In this document: positions 33,679 through 42,043 of the stretch, one piece after another
Position numbering within the stretch: position 1 is the first letter of the stretch
Layout: each line of letters opens with the position of its first letter
DNA from: Nocardia abscessus
Lineage (GTDB): Bacteria; Actinomycetota; Actinomycetes; Mycobacteriales; Mycobacteriaceae
Direction of reading: 5' to 3'
Assembly (NCBI RefSeq): GCF_015477775.1
Contig: NZ_JADLQO010000010.1
Coordinates: 186,001-250,000 of the forward strand
Length of the DNA stretch: 64,000 nt
Translations under genes and position numbers: made by a program
The notes under the pieces: model-generated
Database searches by the model: none
Told to the model about the DNA's origin: nothing
What the model saw: the letters and a program-made list of their open reading frames with translations, nothing else

Positions 33679-35406
33679 CTAGCCCGTGCTGTGATGCACC
33701 CGCACCGGCACGTCGTCGGCCCAGGGCTGGCGGGTCACCATGTCGGCGACCCGCACTTCGCCTCGCTCGAATTCACCGGTGGCGGCGTCGACGATCCGGT
33801 ACTGCTGGGTCTGCTTGTGGATCGGCTGGGCGTCGAGGAGGACGACGCGTACCTCGCCGGGTTCGAAGTGGCAGCGCCGCTGCATCGCGGCGATGAGTTG
33901 TTCGTTGTGCATGTGGCCGTCGCCGAAGTTCCATCCGACGGCGGTGCTGCAGATGCGCTCGCCGTCGGTGATGGTGTACTCGTCTTCGCGACCAGGCGGC
34001 ATGGCTCGGTGCACCAGGGTGAACAGTGCGCGCCCGTGAGTGTTCATGGCGCGGAAGGCGTATCCCAGGTACAGCGGAATCTGCGCGCGATCCTTGCCGT
34101 AGAACCGCTCGAGCTGCGCCTGCGGCATGCTGGCTATCGCGACGATGCCGGCGCCGATCTTCGCGGAGGCCGACGGTTTGATGCACCACATAGTGGTGTC
34201 CCAATTGCCTGCGTAATAGCGCATGCCCGGCAGGAAGGAAATCTTGCGGGGGAACAGGTTTCCGGCGATCACGATGCTCGCGATCACGACGAACAGCGCC
34301 GCAACCGGCGCCGGGTTGTGCAGGTCGCGCAGACCGAGGTCGGCATGCGCGACGAACAGCGTCGAAACGCCGAAGATCATGAAGACGTTCCACTCCAAGG
34401 GCACGCCCATGGGAATGGCGGTGAGGATCGCCAGGTGGAAGCCCACCATCACAGCTGCCGCGAGCGCTGTCGGCCAACCCCCGTGGGAGAAGAACAACAC
34501 CGAGGGGACGCACATTTCGATGACGGTCCCGCCGTGCGCGAAGATACGAGACAACCGGCCCGGCCGCAGATCGTCGGGGAAGCGTTCGAAGAATGCGCGT
34601 TTGAGCGACTTCGGCCGGAACACCGGGCTGTTGGACATCATCGTGGACACCACGAAAGGGAAGTGCCGGTTGAGTTTCGACGTCGCGGCGCCCATCCAGA
34701 TCACGACGAAGACCACCTTCGCGGCGACAACCGCGTCGGCTCCCGTGAACAGGAAGGTGACCGTGAGGGTGGCGTAGACCTCGCCCCGGGCGGCCAGGAA
34801 GATCACCTTGTCGCGCAGACCGAGTATTGCCAGCAGGCCGAGGATCATCGCGACCTGCCAGTGCGGCAGCAACCCCACGGTGGTGTCCAGCTCCGGTACC
34901 GGGCCGGTCCCGTCGGACAGCAAGGCCACCGCCGTCGTCACCAGCAGTGCCGCGTACAGCGCGACATCGACCGGGGTTCGGTTGTCGCCCTTGGTGAGCG
35001 GAACCAGCTGTGGCCACGGTGGTAGGCGAATTGTGTTGGGCCGCAACCAATACAGCGCCGAGCCCAGCGGCGGGAAGTAACGGTTGTTCAGCGGGCCGAA
35101 TCCGCAGCCGAGACCGACCACTTCGAACAGCAGCGTGTACAGCACGATCTTCTGGAACACGATCGGTTCCGACCACCAGGCGCCGACGTCGGTGAAACCG
35201 TCGATGCCTTCGGTGGTGAGCGCGACCAGCCAGCCGCCGAGCACGTAGAGACAGATTTTGCCGACGTAGAACAGGTGCAGCGCCACGGGTGTCCCGAAGC
35301 CCACTTCGGCCCAGTGCCGAGCCATGGGGCGGATCCGCTCGCTGCGCGTGCCTCTGCTCCATTCCGCCATGTCGACCGCCGGCAGGTCGGGCTCGAGAAA
35401 CCCCAT
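33679..35406 (-). CDS. DUF3556 transmembrane protein
   Basis: 575 residues. Large mycobacterial/nocardial membrane protein family. About ten hydrophobic segments lie between residues 35 and 390, with conserved stretches GFLEPDLPAVDMAEW at the N-terminus, LGCGFGPLNNRYFPPLGSAL, FFERFPDDLRPGRLSRIFAH and MRYYAGNWDTTMWCIKPSA. A soluble C-terminal domain (400-575) ends in WNFGDGHMHNEQLIAAMQ and QRRCHFEPGEVRVVLLDAQP. ATG 35406 has GGAG nine bases upstream; the upstream extension has no homology. Role unknown, possibly envelope lipids. Divergent from the NUDIX gene. Confidence 0.85.
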   Translation of the reverse strand: MGFLEPDLPAVDMAEWSRGTRSERIRPMARHWAEVGFGTPVALHLFYVGKICLYVLGGWLVALTTEGIDGFTDVGAWWSEPIVFQKIVLYTLLFEVVGLGCGFGPLNNRYFPPLGSALYWLRPNTIRLPPWPQLVPLTKGDNRTPVDVALYAALLVTTAVALLSDGTGPVPELDTTVGLLPHWQVAMILGLLAILGLRDKVIFLAARGEVYATLTVTFLFTGADAVVAAKVVFVVIWMGAATSKLNRHFPFVVSTMMSNSPVFRPKSLKRAFFERFPDDLRPGRLSRIFAHGGTVIEMCVPSVLFFSHGGWPTALAAAVMVGFHLAILTAIPMGVPLEWNVFMIFGVSTLFVAHADLGLRDLHNPAPVAALFVVIASIVIAGNLFPRKISFLPGMRYYAGNWDTTMWCIKPSASAKIGAGIVAIASMPQAQLERFYGKDRAQIPLYLGYAFRAMNTHGRALFTLVHRAMPPGREDEYTITDGERICSTAVGWNFGDGHMHNEQLIAAMQRRCHFEPGEVRVVLLDAQPIHKQTQQYRIVDAATGEFERGEVRVADMVTRQPWADDVPVRVHHSTG

Positions 35407-35542
35407 CAAGCACGCTCCGATCGAGAACGCCCGAGGCACGGTCCGGACCCCGAGGTTCCCGATACGGTGACAGGTGCCGTAGATGCTGTCAACGACTTCC
35501 CTTGTCGCACCGCTTCCGGTGGGTTCGGGCAAGATCGAAGCC

Positions 35543-36241
35543 ATGGAACCGAGCCCGAGAGTGCCGCTGCCGAGGTGCATCGACGAGTTCCGCGTGCTCG
35601 CGCAATCCCGGCTGGCCCAGTTCCCGCGCATCGAGGTTCCGGATTCGCCCGGTGTGCGCCGGGCGGCGGTCGTGCTGTGCGTGGTCGAGGAGCCCGATGG
35701 ACCGCTGTCGGTGATAGTCATCAAGCGTGCCTACCGCGGACGCAACGCCGGTCAGTGGGGCCTGCCGGGTGGTCGCGTGGACGAAGGCGAGACCGCTGAG
35801 CAAGCCGCTTTGCGTGAACTGCACGAGGAATTGGGCCTGGAGGCACGTCCCGGTGATCTGCTCGGGGCACTCGACGACTTTCCCGCCGCCTCCGGGTTCA
35901 CGATCACGCCCCTCGTGCTGGCGCTGACCGACGCCGCGCGACTGCGGCCGAACCCGGACGAGGTCTACTCGGTGCACCTGGTCGATCTCGCCCGGCTCGC
36001 GGCCGAGGACACGCCGCACTGGGTTCGCGCCGAGGACGCGGTACGGCAAGTGGAGTTGCGCGATGATGCCGCGCCCGCCGATGAGACCGGCCTGCTGCAG
36101 ATGCGGCTCGGGCCGAAGATGACGATCCACGCACCCACCGGCGCCATGCTCTGGCAATTCCGCGAGGTCGTCCTGCTCGGCACAGCCGCTTCCGCGGCCC
36201 GGGTCGCTCACTTCGGCCAACCCGATTGGACCCACCGATAA
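35543..36241 (+). CDS. NUDIX hydrolase
   Basis: 232 residues. The complete Nudix box is GGRVDEGETAEQAALRELHE followed by ELGL, near residue 75, coordinating Mg2+ for hydrolysis of X-linked diphosphates. Flanking sequence (RAYRGRNAGQWGLPGG before, FTITPLVLALTDAARLRPNP after) is that of CoA-pyrophosphatase-like members (NudL/NUDT7 type), so acyl-CoA or CoA is a possible substrate; this is an inference. The start at 35543 is the ATG before EPSPRVPLPRCIDEF. It is upstream of the bioY operon, same strand, but separated by 141 bases and an operator. Confidence 0.85.
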   Translation: MEPSPRVPLPRCIDEFRVLAQSRLAQFPRIEVPDSPGVRRAAVVLCVVEEPDGPLSVIVIKRAYRGRNAGQWGLPGGRVDEGETAEQAALRELHEELGLEARPGDLLGALDDFPAASGFTITPLVLALTDAARLRPNPDEVYSVHLVDLARLAAEDTPHWVRAEDAVRQVELRDDAAPADETGLLQMRLGPKMTIHAPTGAMLWQFREVVLLGTAASAARVAHFGQPDWTHR

Positions 36242-36347
36242 GCCGGTGCCGCGCCGTCGACGGTCTCGTTCGCAGAGTGCGGGTTCGCCGGTTCCGGTCC
36301 GGCGCCGGGCGGCCCGTCCCGCGCGTCACCGCATCCGGCCTGCTACC

Positions 36348-36362
36348 TTGAACGTCGTTCAA
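36348..36362. promoter_or_regulatory. Perfect palindrome TTGAACGTCGTTCAA before the bioY operon
   Basis: TTGAACG-T-CGTTCAA, 20 bases before the bioY start codon, overlapping TACCTT, a possible -10. The same element with one change occurs at 43364-43378. AAC/GTT half-sites of this kind are bound by TetR-family regulators of lipid metabolism. The cognate regulator is not identified. Confidence 0.7.
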
Positions 36363-36382
36363 GTTCTATGCGGAGGGTCGTC

Positions 36383-36967
36383 GTGGAGGGTGTCGAGAAC
36401 TCTCGGGAGTCCAGAGCCGGGATTTCCGCCCGGGACATGGCGCAGATCGCCGTCTTCGCGGCGTTGATCGCGGCGCTCGGCCTGCCGGGCGCGATCACGG
36501 TCGGGTTCAGTGGTGTCCCCATCACGGTGCAGACCCTCGGTGTGATCCTGGCCGGTGCGGTGCTCGGGGCGCGCAAGGGGACGGCCGCGGTGCTGGTTTT
36601 CCTGGCGCTCACGCTGATCGGCCTACCGCTGCTGTCCGGTGGACGTACCGGGTTGACGGCGCTGGCCGGGCCCAGTGCCGGATATCTCGTCGGCTGGATT
36701 CCCGCGGCGCTGTTCATCGGACTGTGCACCGCCCGAATCCTGCCGAAATACCCGCTCGCGCTCGGTCTGCTGATCAACGCCATCGGCGGCCTGCTGATCA
36801 TCTACCTCTTCGGCACCGTGGGTCTACTGCTGCGCACCGATCTCGGGGTCGAGGCAGCGATCACCACGAACTGGGCGTTCATTCCCGGCGACCTGCTCAA
36901 GGTCGTGGTCGCGAGCGTGGTGGCCAAGGGCGTGCACCGCGCGTATCCCGGTGTGATCGGTGCTTAG
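36383..36967 (+). CDS. bioY: Biotin ECF transporter S component BioY
   Basis: 194 residues, six membrane helices. The substrate-binding subunit of a biotin energy-coupling-factor transporter. Family features: RDMAQIAVFAALIAALGLPG, VGFSGVPITVQTLGVILAGA (the conserved 'PvtlQtl' loop), VLGARKGTAAVLVFLALTLI and GLPLLSGGRTGLTALAGPSA with the GG.. loop, GYLVGWIPAALFIG. The GTG at 36383 has GGAGGG six bases before it and is preferred over ATG 36368. First gene of a six-gene operon in which each gene overlaps the next; bioM and bioN lie further on. Substrate by homology biotin; see Part 2. Confidence 0.88.
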   Translation: MEGVENSRESRAGISARDMAQIAVFAALIAALGLPGAITVGFSGVPITVQTLGVILAGAVLGARKGTAAVLVFLALTLIGLPLLSGGRTGLTALAGPSAGYLVGWIPAALFIGLCTARILPKYPLALGLLINAIGGLLIIYLFGTVGLLLRTDLGVEAAITTNWAFIPGDLLKVVVASVVAKGVHRAYPGVIGA

Positions 36968-38081
36968 TCCCGAACTCGGCGGCACGGGCGACGAGCCCGC
37001 CGTCGACTTCGGCGGACACGCCTATACCTACCGCGAACTCGACCGCGCGATCGAGCAGTGGATCGCCCGCAATTCGGACGCGACCGTCTACGACGCGTCG
37101 GCCCTGCCCGTGCCGGACGCGCTGATCTGCGTCTGCGCCGCGGCGCGCCGCGATATCCCGGTGATCATCGAGAATCCTTCGGCCCGGCCGCACCGAGCGG
37201 AGCTTCCGACCGCGGCGTTTCTGCTGGTGGCGACGTCCGGTTCGACCGGCCGTCCCCGGCCGCTCGCCAGGACGGCCGCTTCCTGGTACGACAGCTTCCC
37301 CGCGTTCACCGCGATCACCGGCGTGGCGCCGTCCGATCGCGTCCTGATCACCGGTCCGCTGCACGCGACGATGCATCTGTTCGGTGCGCTGCACGCGCTG
37401 TGGCGCGGCGCGTGCGTGACCGACGATCCGGCGCGGGCCACCGTGGTGCACGCGGTCCCCGCGGTACTGCGCGAGGTGGTGCGCACTTGCCCGCGCCTGC
37501 GCACGGCGATCGTGGCGGGCATCGCGCTGGACGATGGTGCGCTGGCCGCGGCGGGCTCCGTCGAGGTCGTCGAGTACTACGGGTCCTCCGAGGTCTCGTT
37601 GGTGGCGGCGCGGCGCGTTCCCGAGCCGATGCGGCTGCTCGACGGAGTCGAGGCCGAAGTACGCGATGGCCTGCTCTACGTTCGATCGCCCTACCACGTG
37701 CTGGGCGCGCCGGAATGGTTCGGCGTCGGCGACCTCGCCGTCCTCGGCGACGACCGCGAGCTGACGGTGCTGGGCAGGGGCGATTGCGCGATCAACGTCG
37801 GCGGCACCACGGTCGTCGCCGAGGACGTGGAGCGCGTCCTGGAATCGCTCGACGGCATCGCCGCGGTGGCCGTGATCGGCTCGCCGCATGCCGTGCTGGG
37901 TGAAATCGTCACGGCCGCGGTGCAGTTGGACGGCCGCGCCGGACTCGACGAGATCCGGTCGCGAGCACGTCGCGTGCTGGCCAAGGAGGCGATGCCGCGC
38001 CGGTGGGTACCGTTGCCCGCGCTGCCGCGCACCGCCGCCGGAAAGGTCGCACGGGGTCAGCTGAGAGACTTGCTGATATGA
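36960..38081 (+). CDS. AMP-binding acyl-CoA ligase (short form)
   Basis: 373 residues, adenylate-forming enzyme. P-loop A3 VATSGSTGRPRPLARTAASW (near residue 90), VEYYGSSEVSLVA (A5), GVGDLAVLGDDRELTVLGRG (A7-A8) and INVGGTTVVAEDVERVL with the C-terminal catalytic Lys in RTAAGKVARGQL (A10). The large N-terminal subdomain is reduced compared with the usual 500-residue acyl-CoA synthetase. Activates a carboxylic acid with ATP and transfers it to CoA; substrate unknown. GTG start overlaps bioY by eight bases, so translation is coupled. Confidence 0.82.
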   Translation: MLSPELGGTGDEPAVDFGGHAYTYRELDRAIEQWIARNSDATVYDASALPVPDALICVCAAARRDIPVIIENPSARPHRAELPTAAFLLVATSGSTGRPRPLARTAASWYDSFPAFTAITGVAPSDRVLITGPLHATMHLFGALHALWRGACVTDDPARATVVHAVPAVLREVVRTCPRLRTAIVAGIALDDGALAAAGSVEVVEYYGSSEVSLVAARRVPEPMRLLDGVEAEVRDGLLYVRSPYHVLGAPEWFGVGDLAVLGDDRELTVLGRGDCAINVGGTTVVAEDVERVLESLDGIAAVAVIGSPHAVLGEIVTAAVQLDGRAGLDEIRSRARRVLAKEAMPRRWVPLPALPRTAAGKVARGQLRDLLI

Positions 38082-39205
38082 GCCCCGTTCCCGTTCTGGT
38101 AGCGCCGCGCCGCACGCCGATCGGCAACGCGGGGCACGGATTGGCGGACGTCACCACCATCGACCTGGCCGCTCCAGTCTTGCAGGCGGTGTTGGCGTCG
38201 GTGCGCGGCGCGGGCATCGACGCCGAAGTGGACGACGTGGTCCTGGGCAACTGTCTCGGCCAGGGCGGTGATCCCGCCCGCGTGGCCGCCTTGCGAGCGG
38301 GGCTGGGCGTGCACGTGCCGGGAGTCACCGTCGACCGGCAGTGCGGCTCCGGCCTCGACGCGGTGATGCAGGCGGCGCTGCGGGTGCGCAGCGGCGCGGA
38401 TGAACTCGTCCTCGCCGGAGGGGTGGAGTCGGCCAGTACCGCCCCGTGGCGCTTCTGGCCGCCGACCGGGGACGCCGAGCCCGTGCGATACACCCGGGCT
38501 CCCTTCGCGCCGCAAGGTTTTCCCGATCCGGACATGGGCGTGGCCGCCGACGATCTGGCGCGGGTGCGCGGCATCAGCCGGGAGCGGCAGGACGCCTACG
38601 CGGCACGTTCGCACGCGCTGGCCGCGGCCGCCGACTTCTCCGCTGAGATCGTCCCGATCGGCGACGTGCGCCGGGACGAGCGCATCCGGGCGGGTATGAC
38701 CGTGACCCGGCTCGCGCGGCTGCGCCCCAGCTTCGGCATCGAGGGCACGGCCACCGCGGGCAATTCCTGCGGCATCTCCGACGGCGCGGCGGCTATGGCG
38801 GTCACCACCGAGTCGATGGCCGCCGGGCTGCCCGCGCTGCGGATCCTCGGCTGCGCGGTCGCCGGATCCGACCCGGCTCTGCCCGGCCTCGGTCCGGTGC
38901 CCGCGATCCGGAAACTGCTGCGCCGGACCGGTTTCGGCGTCGCGGACCTCGGCGTCATCGAGATCACCGAGGCGTTCGCTTCGGTGGTGCTGGCGGTGGC
39001 GGACGAATTGGGCCTCGACGAGTCCAAGATCTGCCCGCAGGGCGGCGCCATCGCGATGGGGCATCCGTGGGGAGCGTCCGGAGCGATCTTGCTGGTGCGC
39101 CTGGCGAGTCGGATGCTGGCCGCGGACGGCCCGGCGCTCGGTCTGGCGGCCTGCGCGATCGGCGGTGGGCAGGGGATCGCCGTGCTCGTGGAGCGAGTGT
39201 CGTGA
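38078..39205 (+). CDS. Thiolase (acetyl-CoA acyltransferase)
   Basis: 375 residues. The nucleophilic Cys lies in VDRQCGSGLDAVMQAA near residue 87. The active-site His is in GGAIAMGHPWGASGAI and the second Cys in LAACAIGGGQG, both near the C-terminus. Breaks or forms a beta-ketoacyl-CoA. RTPIGNAGHGLADV at the N-terminus is family-typical, though the expected VRTPFG is altered. Overlaps the ligase before it (ATGA) and the ATPase after it (GTGA). A thiolase inside a vitamin-transport operon is unexpected. Confidence 0.88.
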   Translation: MSPVPVLVAPRRTPIGNAGHGLADVTTIDLAAPVLQAVLASVRGAGIDAEVDDVVLGNCLGQGGDPARVAALRAGLGVHVPGVTVDRQCGSGLDAVMQAALRVRSGADELVLAGGVESASTAPWRFWPPTGDAEPVRYTRAPFAPQGFPDPDMGVAADDLARVRGISRERQDAYAARSHALAAAADFSAEIVPIGDVRRDERIRAGMTVTRLARLRPSFGIEGTATAGNSCGISDGAAAMAVTTESMAAGLPALRILGCAVAGSDPALPGLGPVPAIRKLLRRTGFGVADLGVIEITEAFASVVLAVADELGLDESKICPQGGAIAMGHPWGASGAILLVRLASRMLAADGPALGLAACAIGGGQGIAVLVERVS

Positions 39206-39882
39206 GCGAGATCGTCTTCGACTCGGTCGGCCACCGCTTCGGCGAACGAAAGGTGTTGCGCGACATCACCTTGCGGATCAGCGAGCGCCGCGTCGGCATC
39301 ATCGGATCCAACGGCTCCGGCAAATCGACCCTCGCGCGCATGATCAACGGCCTGCTGACGCCGACCTCCGGCACGGTGACGGTGGACGGCGTGGACGTTT
39401 CCCGCAAGGGCGCGCAGGTGCGGCGCAAGGTCGGTTTCGTCTTCACCGACCCCGACACCCAGATCGTGATGCCCACGGTGGCCGAGGATCTCGCTTTCTC
39501 GCTGCGGCGCACGGGGCTGAGAAAGCCGGAGGTCGCCGCCCGCGTCGGGGAGATCCTGGAACGATTCGGGCTCGCGGGCCACGCGGAGCATCCCGCGCAC
39601 CTGCTTTCCGGCGGGCAGAAACAGTTGCTCGCCCTCGGTGCCGTGCTGATCCGGCGGCCGGAGGTGATCGTGGCCGACGAGCCGACCACCCTGCTGGACC
39701 TGCGCAATGCCAGGGTCGTCGCCGAGGCGCTGGACGGCGTGGACCAGCAGGTGATCGTCGTGACGCACCAGCTGTCGTTGCTGGAGAGCTTCGAACGCGT
39801 GATCGTGATCGATGAGGGCGCGGTGGCGTTCGACGGAGCCCCCGGCGACGCCGTCGCGGCGTACCGGGCAGCGGTCGAATGA
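39202..39882 (+). CDS. bioM: ECF transporter A component, BioM-type ATPase
   Basis: 226 residues, ABC ATPase. Walker A GSNGSGKST (residues 35-43), Q-loop VFTDPDTQIVMPTV (the 'DPD.Q' form seen in ECF ATPases), signature LSGGQKQ, Walker B VIVADEPTTLLD and switch His THQ. Energises transport by BioY/BioN. Starts with GTG overlapping the thiolase stop. Confidence 0.87.
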   Translation: MSEIVFDSVGHRFGERKVLRDITLRISERRVGIIGSNGSGKSTLARMINGLLTPTSGTVTVDGVDVSRKGAQVRRKVGFVFTDPDTQIVMPTVAEDLAFSLRRTGLRKPEVAARVGEILERFGLAGHAEHPAHLLSGGQKQLLALGAVLIRRPEVIVADEPTTLLDLRNARVVAEALDGVDQQVIVVTHQLSLLESFERVIVIDEGAVAFDGAPGDAVAAYRAAVE

Positions 39883-40481
39883 TCGGCCTGTATCGTCCGG
39901 GGAATTCGCTGCTGCACCGGATACCCGCCGGGGCGAAGCTGGTGCTGCTGCTGGTGTCGATCGTGGCAGGCACGGTGTTCGTGCGCACTCCGATGCAGGT
40001 GCTGGTCGCCGCCACGGCGGTGGCGGGATTGTTCGCGGCAGCCGGAATCCCGTGGCGCGTCGCGCTGGCTCAATTGCGTCCGCTGGTGTGGATGGTGCTG
40101 CTCATCGCCGCGTTCCAGGTGCTGATCACCTCGCCCGCGCGGGCGGCGGTGGTGTGCGGCGTGCTGGTGATCTCGGTGGCGCTCGCGGCGCTGTTCACCC
40201 TCACCACGCGGGTGACCGACATGCTCGATGCGGTGACCCGGTGGCTCGGGCCGCTGCGCAGGGTCGGTATCGATCCCGAGCGAATCGGCCTGCTGCTGGC
40301 TCTGGCGATCCGCTGTGTCCCGTTGCTGGCCGGAATCGTGCACGACGTCGCCGAAGCGCGGCGTGCGCGTGGGCTGGAATGGTCGATGACGGCGCTGGTG
40401 ACGCCGGTGCTGGTGCGCGCATTGCGGACGGCCGACGCGATGGGCGACGCCCTCGCGGCGAGGGGAGTGGACGATGACTGA
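39879..40481 (+). CDS. bioN: ECF transporter T component, BioN-type
   Basis: 200 residues with about five membrane helices. The coupling motif EARRARG occurs near residue 165, and the N-terminal PGNSLLHRIPAGAKLVLLLV pattern ('S.lHrldPr.Kl') is typical. Couples ATP hydrolysis by BioM to substrate release from BioY. Overlaps bioM (ATGA) and the next ligase (eight bases). Confidence 0.85.
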   Translation: MIGLYRPGNSLLHRIPAGAKLVLLLVSIVAGTVFVRTPMQVLVAATAVAGLFAAAGIPWRVALAQLRPLVWMVLLIAAFQVLITSPARAAVVCGVLVISVALAALFTLTTRVTDMLDAVTRWLGPLRRVGIDPERIGLLLALAIRCVPLLAGIVHDVAEARRARGLEWSMTALVTPVLVRALRTADAMGDALAARGVDDD

Positions 40482-41880
40482 ACTGCTCGCCGCGCGAATC
40501 GCCCGGCAGGTCGCGGCGAATCCGCGGGCCACCGCGGTGATCTCGGGACGCGAGCGAGTCGGCTACGAACAATTCTGGTCGGAGGTCGTCCGCACCGCCG
40601 CCGGGCTCGATGGGATGCAGCGGGTGGCCGTGCTGCCCACGTCCGATGTCGAATCGCTGGTGACGGTGACGGCGGCGATGCACGCGGGAGTGAGTGTCGT
40701 CCTGCTGCACCGCCATCTGCTGCCCGCCCAGTTGAGCCGGGTGCTCGCGCTCGCCGAGCCGGGAGCCGTGGTGGCCGCGCCGCACCAGCATCGGCGTTTG
40801 CGGCGGCTGGGATTCGAGGGAGCTGTGCGAACCGCCGCCACCTTGGCATCCGAAGGGGCGGTGGGCCGGGTGGATCCGGGAGCCGAGCTCTTGGCCGGCA
40901 TCACCTCCGGCACCACGGGCGAGCCGAAATTGTTCGTACGCGACCAGCGGTCCTGGGCCACGACGCTGGATCGCTCCGACCGCACCTTCGACATCGGCAC
41001 CGGAGATTGGGTGTCGGTGCCCGGTGTACTGGACCACACCCATTTTCTCTACGGCGCGCTGCACGCTTTGACCAGGGGCGCGACCGTCGATCTGCGGTCG
41101 GCGGCCGACTCGCTGCAAGACGGTGCGACGCAACTGTATTCGGTGCCGACGATCGCGTGGGACGTCGTGCGCGCGGGAATCGGCCCCGTGCGCGGCGTTC
41201 GGGAAGTGCTGTCCTCTGCCGCGCGATGGCCGCGCACGGGACGGCAAGCGTTGCAAGAGGTCTTGCCGAACGCCGCACTCGTGCACTTCTACGGTGCGTC
41301 CGAACTGAGCTTCGTCTCCTTCGATCGCGGACTCGGGGTAAGCGACGAGAAGTCGGCGGGTGAACTGTTCCACGGCGTCGAGGCACAAATTCGTGACGGC
41401 CTGGTGTACGTGCGCAGCGACATGCTGTTCGACGGCTACCTCACCGCGGACGGCGTGACCGGCGGGCCCGTCGACGGCTGGATGACCGTCGGCGACCGGG
41501 GCGAGGTGATCGGCAACCGTCTGCGCCTGTTCGGCCGGGAGAGCGACATGGTGATCCGGGCAGGTCTCAATGTGGAACCCGCGTCGGTCGAAGCCGCGCT
41601 GACCGCGATACCGGGTGTCGCCGAGGCCGCCTGCATCGGCGTGCCCGACGCACGCATGGGGGAAGCGCCCGCGGCCGCGATCGTGGTGGGCGACGCCGCA
41701 CCGAACGCTGACGAGATCTGGCGGCAACTGCGCGCGACTTTGCCGAGCCCGAGTATGCCGGTGCAGGTTCTGGTCGTGGACAGTCTGCCGCGCACGCCGC
41801 GGGGCAAGCTCGATCGGGCAGCGCTCGCCTCGACGCTGGCCGCTCATCGCCGTGTCGGGCCTGACCGGATCGATCGCTGA
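40474..41880 (+). CDS. AMP-binding acyl-CoA ligase
   Basis: 468 residues, full adenylate-forming fold. LAGITSGTTGEPKLFVRDQR (A3), HFYGASELSFVSF (A5), GWMTVGDRGEVIGNRLRLFG then RESDMVIRAGLNVEPASVE (A7-A8 with the hinge) and the catalytic Lys in PRTPRGKLDRAALAS. Related to the fatty-acyl/aryl-CoA ligases, distinct from the short ligase at 36960, so the operon has two different ligases. Last gene of the operon; a GC hairpin follows 26 bases after the stop. Confidence 0.85.
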   Translation: MTELLAARIARQVAANPRATAVISGRERVGYEQFWSEVVRTAAGLDGMQRVAVLPTSDVESLVTVTAAMHAGVSVVLLHRHLLPAQLSRVLALAEPGAVVAAPHQHRRLRRLGFEGAVRTAATLASEGAVGRVDPGAELLAGITSGTTGEPKLFVRDQRSWATTLDRSDRTFDIGTGDWVSVPGVLDHTHFLYGALHALTRGATVDLRSAADSLQDGATQLYSVPTIAWDVVRAGIGPVRGVREVLSSAARWPRTGRQALQEVLPNAALVHFYGASELSFVSFDRGLGVSDEKSAGELFHGVEAQIRDGLVYVRSDMLFDGYLTADGVTGGPVDGWMTVGDRGEVIGNRLRLFGRESDMVIRAGLNVEPASVEAALTAIPGVAEAACIGVPDARMGEAPAAAIVVGDAAPNADEIWRQLRATLPSPSMPVQVLVVDSLPRTPRGKLDRAALASTLAAHRRVGPDRIDR

Positions 41881-41905
41881 CGTCGACTGCTCGTCCCGCA
41901 CAGGC

Positions 41906-41925
41906 CGCCGCCGGGATCGGCGGCG
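41906..41925 (+). terminator. GC hairpin at the end of the bioY operon
   Basis: CGCCGCCG (41906-41913), loop GGAT, CGGCGGCG (41918-41925). A second weaker hairpin, TGCGTCC-GTC-GGACGCA, lies at 41991-42007. Either could end the operon or the convergent PAP2 gene. Confidence 0.6.
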
Positions 41926-42043
41926 CGGCAATGAATTGCGCGGCATGCGCTGTGGCGGCCCACTCGGTGCCACCGCGAACGGGAACCAGTTGCGTCCGTC
42001 GGACGCAGCCATCCCTTCGCTCGGCCGATGACCGGTGTAACCG

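Noticed and set aside
33773..35413. 546-codon frame antisense/alternate to DUF3556
   Set aside because: Arg/Ala/Gly-rich shadow of the DUF3556 gene in the same strand's next frame.
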